Assembly: GCA_030697165.1 (NCBI GenBank)
Contig: JAUYQQ010000019.1
Coordinates: forward strand, 62,001 to 126,000
DNA: 64,000 bases
Source: Acidobacteriota bacterium
Lineage (GTDB): Bacteria > Acidobacteriota > Vicinamibacteria > Vicinamibacterales > UBA2999
Direction of reading: 5' to 3'
Part shown: positions 26,919 through 34,756 of the stretch, in pieces
Layout: every line of letters starts with the position of its first letter
Numbering within the stretch: the stretch's first letter is position 1
Translations under genes and position numbers: made by a program
The notes under the pieces: model-generated
The model's database searches: none
Told to the model about the DNA's origin: nothing
Seen by the model: the letters and a program-made list of their open reading frames with translations, nothing else

Positions 26919-28672
26919 CGCATGGCAAAGAAGACGGCCTCGTAGCTCCAGACGGTAAAGGCGAGACGCGCACCGTCTGGCGACCAGGCCGGCTGCGTCT
27001 TGTGGGACGGATCGCTCGTGACCTGCACCGGCTGGCCACCACCAACGATCGGCAGGCGAAAGATCTGGAAGTAGCCGTCGGCCGCCGGCGCGGTGAACGC
27101 GACGTGACGGCCATCGGCCGACGAGGCGAGACCGGGAAAATCGTGCTCGGTGGCGAACTCATGCACGACGTGCGGGCGGCCGCCGGTGATGGGCAGCGTG
27201 AAGATGGTGTGCCGGCCGGGCGCCACCTTGGCGATTGCGACTACGGTGGTGCTGCTCGGCAGCCACTCCGCATGCAGGATCTCGCCGTCGAAGCCCTCGG
27301 TACGCACTTCCCTTAGCTCCGTGGTGACCTCGCCTGATTGCTGATCGACGCCGATGGCATAGACCACCGAGCGGCCGTCACTCTTGCGGGCGCCGTTGAG
27401 CAACACGGTCTGGCCATCGGGCGACCAGCGCGGCCACCCCACTTCGGCACCGCGTCCCAAGAAGGTGATGCGCCGATCGGGGCCTTTCCCATCCGCCGGC
27501 CGCAGCCACACATCGTCTGACATCTCGCGATGCGTGTGAAAGGCGATCCAGCGGCCGTTCGGCGACCACGCCATGGCCTGGTCTTCAGAATCGGAGCGGG
27601 CGATCACCTCGGCGGGCTCGCCGGCGGGCAGCGCCCGCGACACGTCGATCACACCGATCTCCTGTGCGATATCCGGATACTTCGCATCGTCCACGACCCG
27701 GCGCCACGAACCGTAGGTGAATGCGATGCGCCGGCTCGACGGATGGTACGAGGGCGTTTCCGCCTGGAAGGTGGTCAGCTGCCGCGTGGGGCCACCGGTC
27801 GCGGGCGCGTCGGCCAGGAACGTGCGGTACGACTGCACCTTGAAGATGGCGGTGCCGTCGGTGGCCACCGACGGTGCGTAGGCATCGCGCGAGAACGACG
27901 AGAGCCGGCGCGACAGGCTCTTAGCGGGGTCGGCGGCCCAGAGCTCCACCATGCCGTGCTCGTTCGGTGCGGCGAAGAACACTTCGCGGCCGTCGGCTGA
28001 AAAAGCCAGCGGGCCGAACACGTCCAGATCTGGCTCGAAGCGAAGCGGCGGTGCGCCGCAGGGAATCGACAGACGCGGCCGGCCGCCGTCGTGTGAGATG
28101 CAGGCGACCTCGCCAGATCGCGACCAGGCTGGTGACGAAGGGCGGCCGCTCAGTGCCGTGCGATGGCGCGTGACGCCGTCGGCCGAGATGCGCCATAACT
28201 CCGCGCCGTCCTGGCCGGTCGCCAGCGCGACGACGGTCTTGCCGTCGGGGCTCCACGCCGGTTGACGCAGGTGGTTCACGTCCTTGCCGTCCCACAGCGG
28301 CTTGCGGATCGCGCCGGCCGGGCCGAGCGTGTAGCTGTGCCAGCGGACGTCGGCGCCGGTATCTTCGGCCACCAGCGTGTCGTTGCCGGCCCATGCCAGA
28401 AAGCGAATCTGCCCCTCGCCCGCCGGTAACGTCTCCGGCACGCCGCCGCCAATCGGCAGCACGCGAACATGGCGACCTTCGGAGTACGCCAGCCGGGTGG
28501 CATCCGGCGAGATCACGCCCACCGGATCCCTGTAGCCGACGACGCCGAGTTGATGGGCGGTGGTGAGGTAGGTCAGGCGGGGCGGCTCACCGCCCATGAC
28601 CATGGCCGGCCGGGCCCACAACAAGGCGACGAGGGCGCCGACGACCACGCCGAACAGAACCAGCGCACGCAT
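26915..28672 (-). CDS. TolB-like WD40/PD40 beta-propeller, membrane-anchored or secreted
   Basis: A 585-residue protein. The N-terminal hydrophobic segment (about 1-25) may be a signal or an anchor. The rest is made of PD40-type blades with repeated (P/S)xWSPDGxxLAF signatures: QPAWSPDGKTVVAL, AFSADGREVFFA, AMAWSPNGRWIAFHT, RWSPDGQTVLLN, ASSADGRHVAFT and PAWSPDGARLAF. No C-terminal S9 peptidase domain follows, so it is a propeller only and probably a binding scaffold. It is coupled to sulP by ATGA. Confidence 0.83.
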   Translation of the reverse strand: MRALVLFGVVVGALVALLWARPAMVMGGEPPRLTYLTTAHQLGVVGYRDPVGVISPDATRLAYSEGRHVRVLPIGGGVPETLPAGEGQIRFLAWAGNDTLVAEDTGADVRWHSYTLGPAGAIRKPLWDGKDVNHLRQPAWSPDGKTVVALATGQDGAELWRISADGVTRHRTALSGRPSSPAWSRSGEVACISHDGGRPRLSIPCGAPPLRFEPDLDVFGPLAFSADGREVFFAAPNEHGMVELWAADPAKSLSRRLSSFSRDAYAPSVATDGTAIFKVQSYRTFLADAPATGGPTRQLTTFQAETPSYHPSSRRIAFTYGSWRRVVDDAKYPDIAQEIGVIDVSRALPAGEPAEVIARSDSEDQAMAWSPNGRWIAFHTHREMSDDVWLRPADGKGPDRRITFLGRGAEVGWPRWSPDGQTVLLNGARKSDGRSVVYAIGVDQQSGEVTTELREVRTEGFDGEILHAEWLPSSTTVVAIAKVAPGRHTIFTLPITGGRPHVVHEFATEHDFPGLASSADGRHVAFTAPAADGYFQIFRLPIVGGGQPVQVTSDPSHKTQPAWSPDGARLAFTVWSYEAVFFAMR

Positions 28673-28685
28673 GAGACACCTATTC

Positions 28686-28792
28686 TAAGGTGCCTAGGGG
28701 TGCATAAGGTGCCTAAGGTGCCTAAGGTGCCTAGGGTGCCTAAGGTGCCTAAGGTGCCTAGGGTGCCTAAGGTGCCTAAGGTGCCTCGGGTG
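28686..28792. repeat. AAGGTGCCT 9-bp minisatellite (about 11-12 copies)
   Basis: Tandem copies of AAGGTGCCT, with CTAGGGTGC variants, fill the gap between the propeller gene and the PH-domain gene and extend into the 3' end of the latter. It is the longest tract of the GGTGCC family in the window. Confidence 0.95.
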
Positions 28793-29204
28793 CTTGAAGA
28801 CCCTCGAGCACGACGCCGGGCACCCGCGCCTGGATGGCGGCAACGAATGCAACTTTGTCGGCCGGCGACACCATGAGCCACAAGCCGCGGTCGGTTCGGA
28901 TCTCGATGCGATCGAGCGAGAGGGCGGGTGACGACCACATCTGGCGCGTCGCCTTGAGCGCCTGAATGCGTTGCAGCGGCATGCGCCACCGGAGCCACCC
29001 CGCACGCACGATAATCTCGTCGGCGGTGATCTCGTAGGAAACCAGGAAGAGCGGCGCGATACCGAGAAGAAGGCCAATCGGCACAATGGCGCCGGCCAGC
29101 GGCCGGCCCTCGGCGAGGCCACCGACGATCAGGAGGAGCGACAAGCCGAGGCCAACCACCAACGGCACCACCAACAGCGCATCAACCTTCGAGCGAAAGC
29201 GCAT
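28776..29204 (-). CDS. Bacterial PH-domain (YdbS-like) membrane protein
   Basis: A 142-residue protein with two transmembrane helices near the N-terminus (about 9-29 and 37-54). It is followed by a bacterial pleckstrin-homology-like domain (YEITADEIIVRAGWLRWRMPLQRIQALKATR, then LDRIEIRTDRGLWLMVSPADKVAFVAAI), the bPH2/DUF304 layout. No enzymatic function is known for the family. The last residues (LQAPEAP) are encoded by the AAGGTGCCT minisatellite, so the natural end of the protein was probably altered by repeat growth. Confidence 0.8.
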   Translation of the reverse strand: MRFRSKVDALLVVPLVVGLGLSLLLIVGGLAEGRPLAGAIVPIGLLLGIAPLFLVSYEITADEIIVRAGWLRWRMPLQRIQALKATRQMWSSPALSLDRIEIRTDRGLWLMVSPADKVAFVAAIQARVPGVVLEGLQAPEAP

Positions 29205-29222
29205 CGCGGTCCCCTCCGCCTG

Positions 29223-29693
29223 TTACTTTTCCAGCAGGCTCCTGAGCATCCACGCCGTCTTCTCGTGGAGTTGAATGCGCTGGGTCAGCAGATCGGCGGT
29301 CGCTTCGTCGCCGGCCTTCTCGACCATCGGGAACAGGGAGCGCGCGGTTCGCACCACGGCTTCCTGGCTTTCGACCAGCACGCGGACCATCTTCTCCGCC
29401 TTGGGCACTCCGGTGGTGTCCTTGATTGACGTCAGCTTGACGAACTCAGCGTAGGACCCCGGCGCTGGAAAACCGAGCGAACGGATGCGTTCGGCGATCA
29501 CGTCAACCGCAAGCGCCAGTTCGGTGTACTGCGTCTCGAACATGACATGCAGCGTCTGGAACATCGGGCCGGTCACGTTCCAGTGGAAATTGTGCGTCTG
29601 GAGATAAAGCGTATAGCTGTCGGCGAGCAGGCGCGACAGGCCGGCCGCAATCTTCGCGCGGTCCCGATCCTCGATTCCGATGTTGATTTGCAT
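29223..29693 (-). CDS. dps: Dps-family ferritin-like protein
   Basis: A protein of 156 residues, the usual Dps size, from the ATG at 29693 with AAGGG upstream. The inter-subunit ferroxidase residues are all present: H37 (HNFHWNVTG), H49, D64 and E68, with constant spacing relative to the Listeria protein. It oxidises Fe(II) with hydrogen peroxide and stores iron in a 12-subunit shell, and may bind DNA. It lies 17 bp after the SDR gene on the same strand. Its role fits the catalase and MsrPQ found earlier in the window. Confidence 0.93.
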   Translation of the reverse strand: MQINIGIEDRDRAKIAAGLSRLLADSYTLYLQTHNFHWNVTGPMFQTLHVMFETQYTELALAVDVIAERIRSLGFPAPGSYAEFVKLTSIKDTTGVPKAEKMVRVLVESQEAVVRTARSLFPMVEKAGDEATADLLTQRIQLHEKTAWMLRSLLEK

Positions 29694-29709
29694 GATGTCC
29701 CTTCTAGAA

Positions 29710-31152
29710 CTACGGTGCCACATTGAGCGAGGCACGGGCAATGCCTCGGAGCATGCCGCCGAACACCAGGTGGTGCAGCGGTGAGATCGAATACCAATAC
29801 GCCTTGCCGAGCAGGCCGTCCGGATCGAAGGTCGCGACCTGGTTGATGGTGGTGGCATGCGCGTCCTGGCGGACCTCGAACTCGAGCCAGGCGCGGCCGG
29901 GTAGGCGCATTTCGGCCGACAGCCGCAAGCGCACGCCGGGCTCGATCGCCTCAACGCGCCAGAAGTCGAGGGTGTCGCCCACGCGCAGGTGGTCGGGCGA
30001 GGGCCGTCCGCGCCGCATGCCCACGCCACCGGAGAGCAGATCCAGCGCGCCGCGCAGCCGCCAGAGCGAGTTCCAGGCGTACCAGCCGGTATCACCGCCA
30101 ATCCGCTCGATGCATGCGAACACGACCGGCGCCGGCGCGTCCACGGAAATGGACCTCGCGTCCTTCAGCTGCCGGCCGAACTGCACCCCCTGCCACGACG
30201 GCCGTGGCCGCGCCGACGAGACCGCGTCGGTCCATCGCGTGGCCGTCCCGGCGGCATCGCCACCGAGGGCACGCCGCACGGCGGCTTCGACGCCCATCGG
30301 CCGCACCGCGAACGTCCGCAACGCGAGGTCGTCGTTGACCACCGTGGTGTGGACAATGCTTTCGATCAGCTTGCGGCCGACGCGCGCATAGAGCGGCGTG
30401 ATCAGGCCCAGCCACAGGCTGGAGACGTAGGGCGACAGGATGGGCACCGCGAGCATCCGCAGGCGCCGGCCGCGCAACCGCGCGTAGAGCCGCATGATGT
30501 CGGCATACGACACGCGATCGGCGCCGCCAATCTCGTAGACCCGGCAGGCGGTGGCCGGCAGGGTCAGCGCTTCGATCAGGTACTCGAGCAGATCATCAAT
30601 AGCAATGGGCTGCGCGGGAACCCGCACCCACTTGGGCGTGATCATGAACGGCAGCCGCTCGACCAGCGAGCGGATCATCTCGAACGAGAGGCTCCCGGAG
30701 CCAATCACGATCGAGGCGCGGAACTCGAGCACGGGAACGCCCGACTCGCGCAGGATGCGCCCGACTTCCTGCCGGCTGCGAAGATGGGGCGACAGGTCCT
30801 CGTCTTCGCGACCGAGCCCGCCGAGGTAAATGATGCGGCCGACTCCGGCGGCCTTCGCCGCCGCGGCAAAGTTCGCGGCGCCCTGCCGATCGGCCTCCTC
30901 GAAGGATCCCTCGGCGCCCATCGAGTGCACCAGGTAGTACGCCACGTCGACGCCGCGCATGGCCGCGTCCAGGCTTGGTCGCTCGAGCACGTCACCCTGG
31001 ACGACGTCGCGCGCGGAGTGCCCCTGCGTCACCACTTCTGGCCGGCGGGTCAGGCAGCGCACCCTGTGGCCACCGGCCTCGAGCGCGGGCAACAGTCGTC
31101 CGCCGACATAGCCGGTCGCGCCGGTCAGGAGGATGAGGGGGGCCGTCGCCAT
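29710..31152 (-). CDS. Atypical SDR/NAD-binding protein fused to DUF2867
   Basis: A 480-residue protein. The N-terminal Rossmann domain has TGATGYVGG (10-18) and [11 protein letters not shown], typical of the extended/atypical short-chain dehydrogenase group (YbjT-like). The C-terminal domain from about residue 320 ([31 protein letters not shown], written here as positions about 325-355) is DUF2867, an SRPBCC-like module ending in [14 protein letters not shown]. The active-site tyrosine/lysine pair of classical SDRs is not evident, so binding rather than catalysis is possible. It is probably co-transcribed with dps downstream. Confidence 0.87.
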   Translation of the reverse strand: MATAPLILLTGATGYVGGRLLPALEAGGHRVRCLTRRPEVVTQGHSARDVVQGDVLERPSLDAAMRGVDVAYYLVHSMGAEGSFEEADRQGAANFAAAAKAAGVGRIIYLGGLGREDEDLSPHLRSRQEVGRILRESGVPVLEFRASIVIGSGSLSFEMIRSLVERLPFMITPKWVRVPAQPIAIDDLLEYLIEALTLPATACRVYEIGGADRVSYADIMRLYARLRGRRLRMLAVPILSPYVSSLWLGLITPLYARVGRKLIESIVHTTVVNDDLALRTFAVRPMGVEAAVRRALGGDAAGTATRWTDAVSSARPRPSWQGVQFGRQLKDARSISVDAPAPVVFACIERIGGDTGWYAWNSLWRLRGALDLLSGGVGMRRGRPSPDHLRVGDTLDFWRVEAIEPGVRLRLSAEMRLPGRAWLEFEVRQDAHATTINQVATFDPDGLLGKAYWYSISPLHHLVFGGMLRGIARASLNVAP

Positions 31153-31208
31153 GGGGTCTTGCTAGTGTGACGCCTTTATGGACCCCCACGGTCCAGGTAG
31201 AGCCTGAA

Positions 31209-34200
31209 TCAGTGAAAATCGTGCGAATCGATCGCCGCGCTGTCGGGCAGGCCGGCCAGCCTCGACACACGCTCGGCCTTGATCGAGGTGACGCCGTCCT
31301 GGTTCTGCAGCACGCCCTCGACCATGAGAAACGACGCCTCGACGATGGTCAGGCGATCGGTGGCGTAGAGATCGGGCCGGACGATGATGTTGGCGATGCC
31401 GGTTTCGTCTTCGAGCGTGAGGAAGACAAAGCCCTTGGCGGTGCCCGGCCGCTGGCGCGTAATCACCATGCCGGCCGTCCGCACGCGGCGGCCGGCCCGC
31501 GCCTTCGGCAGCTCGATGGCCGGCAGCACGCCGCGCATCGACAGCTCGTGGCGGCGGAAGGTCAGCGGATGCGGGCCAACGGTGAGTCCGGTGCCGGAGT
31601 AGTCGGCGATCAGGCGCTCGGAGACACTCATGTCTGCCAGAGGACTTGGCCCGCCTTCGCGGCCGGAGGCCGCTTCGGCGAGGTCTCGCCGTAGCTGGTC
31701 TGATTCTTCACGAGCGAAGGCGGAGGCTTGGGCGGCTTCCTCGAACAACTCACCTGCAGGACGCACCGCTCGTTCGACTTGCCACAGCGCCGAGCGGCGG
31801 TCGTGGCCGAGCGAGTTGAGCGCGCCGATCTCGGCCAGCACCACCATCTCGTCGCGACGGATCCCGGTGCGGCGCACCAGTTCGTCCACGCTGCGGTAGC
31901 GCCCGCTACGCGCTGGCGCAACGCACCACTGATGGGAGCACACATTGCAGAACCGTCCGACCCCCGGCCCGACTCCCGACTCCCGACTCCCGACTCCCGG
32001 CACAGTTTCAAGCATTGTCGGGTCATCGCACCCGCATTTCGGACAGCGCGTCAGGACGCCGGGTGTATTTTTCTCGGTCGACGAAATGAAAAATACACCC
32101 GGCGTCTTTGTCGCAGCAGCGATGGCCTGCCCCGCTTCCGCACGCAAACCGCGAACGTAGCGCAGGCCGAGTCGGATCGAACCGTCCGCTTCCACCGTGC
32201 AATCCCAGTCCGACACCTGCACATCGATGGGATTGAAGCGCACGCCGCGTCGCTGCGCGTCCTTCACCAGCGTGGCGGGATGGTAGAAGCCCATCGGCTG
32301 GTTGTTGAGCAGGGCCGTGTAGAACGCCGCCGGGTAGTGCGCCTTGAAGTAGGCGCTGGCATACGCCAGCAGTGCGAAGCTGGCCGCGTGCGACTCGGGA
32401 AAGCCATACAGGGCAAACGACGTGATGGCGAGCACAATGCGATTGGCGGTCTCGCCGGTGATGCCGTTCTTCGCCATGCCGTCGCGCAACAGCCCCTCGA
32501 GCTGCCGCATGCGCTTTTCGGAGCGCTTGAAGCCCATGGCGCGCCGCAGGTCTTCGGCCTGCCCGCCGGTGAAGTTGGCCACCACCATCGCCATGCGCAA
32601 CAGCTGCTCCTGGAACAACGGCACGCCCAGCGTGCGCCTGAGGATGGGTTCGAGCAGCGGATGATCGTAGACCACGGCTTCGCGTCCGGCGCGGCGATTC
32701 AGGTACGGATGCACCATCTGCCCGACGATCGGGCCGGGGCGGATGATGGCGACTTCGACGACCAGGTCGTAGAACTTCTCGGGCTTGAGCCGTGGCAGCG
32801 TCGCCATCTGCGCGCGCGACTCGACCTGGAACACGCCAATGGTGTCGGCCGCCCGCAGCATCTGGTAGACCTCGGGGTCGTCCGCGGGAATGGTGGCGAG
32901 GCTGATCTCCGACTCCCGACTCCCGACTCCCGACTCCCGGTCATTAATCAGGTGAATGGTGTCTTGAAGCACCGCCATCATCCCGAGCCCCAACAAGTCC
33001 ACCTTGATGATGCCCATGTCGGCGCAGTCTTCCTTGTCCCACTGCACCACCACGCGGCCGGGCATGCTGGCGTTCTCGAGCGGCACCACCGATGACAGGT
33101 CGCCCTGGCACACCACCATGCCGCCGGAATGCTGGCCCAGGTGACGCGGCAGGTCCTGCAGTTGCCGCCACAGCGTCGCAAAGTGGCGCACGCGCGGTTC
33201 GTCGGCCGCCATGCCGACCTCGGCGAGCTTCTTCGACAAGGTGTCGGCGGGATCGATGAATTCGAACTGGTGCATCACCTTGGCCAGCCGATCGACCTGC
33301 CCCTCGTCCAGGTCGAGCGCCTTGCCCACTTCGCGCGCGGCGCTCTTGCCGCGATAGGTGATGACGTTGGCGGTCATGGCGGCGCCGTGTTGCCCGTACT
33401 TCTGGTAGACGTGCTGGATCACGCGCTCGCGCCGATCGCCGCTCGGCAGGTCGAGATCGATGTCGGGCCACTCGCCGCGCTCTTCCGACAGGAAGCGCTC
33501 GAACAGCAACTCCATCGCCACCGGATCCACGGCGGTGATGCCGAGGCTGTAACAGACGGCGCTATTGGCGGCCGAGCCGCGGCCCTGCACCAGGATGTCC
33601 TGCTGGCGGCAGAAGTTCACGATGTCCCACACGATCAGGAAGTAGCCGGCCAGCTGCAGCTTCTCGATCAGATCCAGTTCGCGGGCCACTTGCGCGCGGG
33701 CCTTGTCGTAATACGGGCGGTAGCGATCGCGTGCACCGACTTCGGCGATCTTGCGGAGAAACGAGCTCTCGGTCTCGCCGTCGGGCACCGGGTAGCGCGG
33801 GAACCGGTAGCCGAGATCAGTCATCGTGAACTGCAGGCGCTCGGCGAGGTCGCGCGTCGCGTGGATGGCGCCGGGCCGATCCGCGAACAGCCGCGCCATC
33901 TGCGCCGGCGGTTTCAAGTAGCGCTCGGCATTCGCCGCCAGGCGGCGGCCGGCCCGGTGCAGCGGCACGTGCTCGCGAATGGAGGTCAGCACGTCGAACA
34001 ACGGCCGCTCTTCGGGCGTGGCGAAGCCGACGCCGCCGGTGGCCACGAGCGGCACGCGAAACGCCTCGGCCAGGCACACCAGCGCGTCGTTGTCGTCTTC
34101 TTGATCGCGGTGCAAGTGCCGCTGCAACTCGACGTACGTGTTGGCGCGGCCAAACGTGCCGACAATGCGATCGAGCAGGCCGCCCACCCCGTACCGCTCG

Positions 34201-34670
34201 GCCCGCAGCAAGGCGCGGCCCGGCATGGCAATGAGCCCGGTCGTGAAGCCGTCGAGTTCGTCGATGGCGAGCGCGCCCTCGCCCTTCGGCGCCCGCAGCT
34301 TCATGCGCGACAGCAGGCGGCAGAGGTTCTTCCATCCTTCCTGTGACGCCACCAGGACAGGAAGATGGAATCGGGAGTCGGGAGTCGGGAGTCGGGAGTC
34401 GGAAACGCTCTTGCCGGGTGACTTTTTCGACTCCCGCTTCCCGACTCCCGACTCCCGGCTGGTTTCGACGGTCAGCTCCGCTCCAATTAACGGGCGGAGA
34501 CCGGCCGCTAACGCTGCCTTATGGAAGCGCGGCGCTCCCGAGACACCGTCGCGATCGAGCAGCGCCACCGCCGGGTAGCCAAGCGTGGCGGCGCGCTCGA
34601 TCAGGGTTTCCGGCGAGGACGCTGCGCGTAAGAAACTAAAGGCCGAGGAAGTATGGAGCTCGATATACAC
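31209..34670 (-). CDS. dnaE2: Error-prone DNA polymerase DnaE2 (ImuC) with repeat-encoded insertions
   Basis: A 1153-residue C-family polymerase. It has a PHP domain (MYIELHTSSAFSFLRAAS), the polymerase core with PDIDLDLPSGDRRERVI and IIKVDLLGLGMMAVLQD, and a C-terminal OB domain (GFVFLTLEDETGIANIIV). It is the catalytic subunit of SOS mutagenesis with ImuA and ImuB. The length exceeds the usual 1050-1100 because repeat DNA is read through in frame: residues 71-102, about 577-587 and about 846-910. The last block combines a TPGV-coding hairpin, two CxxC pairs (CPKCG, CNVC) and a heptamer tract. Another insert (SGREGGP) is near 1000. All leave the frame open. Confidence 0.93.
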   Translation of the reverse strand: MYIELHTSSAFSFLRAASSPETLIERAATLGYPAVALLDRDGVSGAPRFHKAALAAGLRPLIGAELTVETSRESGVGKRESKKSPGKSVSDSRLPTPDSRFHLPVLVASQEGWKNLCRLLSRMKLRAPKGEGALAIDELDGFTTGLIAMPGRALLRAERYGVGGLLDRIVGTFGRANTYVELQRHLHRDQEDDNDALVCLAEAFRVPLVATGGVGFATPEERPLFDVLTSIREHVPLHRAGRRLAANAERYLKPPAQMARLFADRPGAIHATRDLAERLQFTMTDLGYRFPRYPVPDGETESSFLRKIAEVGARDRYRPYYDKARAQVARELDLIEKLQLAGYFLIVWDIVNFCRQQDILVQGRGSAANSAVCYSLGITAVDPVAMELLFERFLSEERGEWPDIDLDLPSGDRRERVIQHVYQKYGQHGAAMTANVITYRGKSAAREVGKALDLDEGQVDRLAKVMHQFEFIDPADTLSKKLAEVGMAADEPRVRHFATLWRQLQDLPRHLGQHSGGMVVCQGDLSSVVPLENASMPGRVVVQWDKEDCADMGIIKVDLLGLGMMAVLQDTIHLINDRESGVGSRESEISLATIPADDPEVYQMLRAADTIGVFQVESRAQMATLPRLKPEKFYDLVVEVAIIRPGPIVGQMVHPYLNRRAGREAVVYDHPLLEPILRRTLGVPLFQEQLLRMAMVVANFTGGQAEDLRRAMGFKRSEKRMRQLEGLLRDGMAKNGITGETANRIVLAITSFALYGFPESHAASFALLAYASAYFKAHYPAAFYTALLNNQPMGFYHPATLVKDAQRRGVRFNPIDVQVSDWDCTVEADGSIRLGLRYVRGLRAEAGQAIAAATKTPGVFFISSTEKNTPGVLTRCPKCGCDDPTMLETVPGVGSRESGVGPGVGRFCNVCSHQWCVAPARSGRYRSVDELVRRTGIRRDEMVVLAEIGALNSLGHDRRSALWQVERAVRPAGELFEEAAQASAFAREESDQLRRDLAEAASGREGGPSPLADMSVSERLIADYSGTGLTVGPHPLTFRRHELSMRGVLPAIELPKARAGRRVRTAGMVITRQRPGTAKGFVFLTLEDETGIANIIVRPDLYATDRLTIVEASFLMVEGVLQNQDGVTSIKAERVSRLAGLPDSAAIDSHDFH
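31650..31723. repeat. CCGCCTTCGC-ended hairpin element inside dnaE2
   Basis: Ends CCGCCTTCGC and GCGAAGGCGG face each other, with an inner GGCGAGGTCTCGCC palindrome. The same layout of about 75 bp is in imuB at 35055-35131, and related ends occur at 22626 and 50498. Confidence 0.75.
31971..32000. repeat. GGGAGTC heptamer tract in dnaE2
   Basis: About four tandem units, translated in frame as GVGSRESGVG near residue 890-900. Confidence 0.9.
32055..32106. repeat. 18-bp-arm hairpin in dnaE2 coding TPGV
   Basis: The arms GACGCCGGGTGTATTTTT (32055-32072) and its exact complement (32089-32106) flank a 16-base loop. Because of the palindrome both arms code for TPGV in the dnaE2 frame. Confidence 0.92.
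32911..32940. repeat. GGGAGTC heptamer tract in dnaE2
   Basis: About four tandem units within the polymerase domain, read as RESGVGSRES near residue 577-587, directly after the DLLGLGMMAVLQDTIHLI segment. Confidence 0.9.
34371..34459. repeat. Inverted pair of GGGAGTC heptamer tracts in the dnaE2 PHP domain
   Basis: Tract 34371-34403 reads GGGAGTC on the plus strand and tract 34429-34459 reads CTCCCGA, with about 25 bp between them, so together they can fold back. They are translated as residues 71-102, between LIGAELTVET and FHLPVLVAS of the PHP domain. Confidence 0.9.
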
Positions 34671-34690
34671 AGATCAAAAGCACGAAAAAA

Positions 34691-34755
34691 CAGGAGATCA
34701 GGAGATTAGGAGCTCAGTCTTTTAAAGAAAATCCTCCTGACCTTTTGATCTCCTG
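34691..34755. repeat. CAGGAGATCAGGAG inverted repeat between imuB and dnaE2
   Basis: CAGGAGATCAGGAGATTAGG (34691-34710) and the opposite-sense TCCTCCTGACC...GATCTCCTG (34731-34755) are separated by an A/T-rich centre with TTTTAAAG. The unit also occurs at 5249-5275. It fills the 86 bp imuB-dnaE2 gap and may attenuate transcription. Confidence 0.7.
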
Positions 34756-34756
34756 C

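Noticed and set aside
28686-28792. Regularly spaced repeat as possible CRISPR or iteron origin
   Set aside because: It is a pure 9-bp tandem repeat without spacers, no replication gene is near, and the same unit is inside coding regions.
29223-30101. 292-residue form of Dps
   Set aside because: The first 136 residues are the SDR gene read in another frame; the ATG at 29693 with AAGGG gives a normal Dps.
31209-34670. Frameshifted or pseudogene status for dnaE2 because of the repeats
   Set aside because: The frame is open over 1153 codons with all domains in order; the inserts keep the phase.
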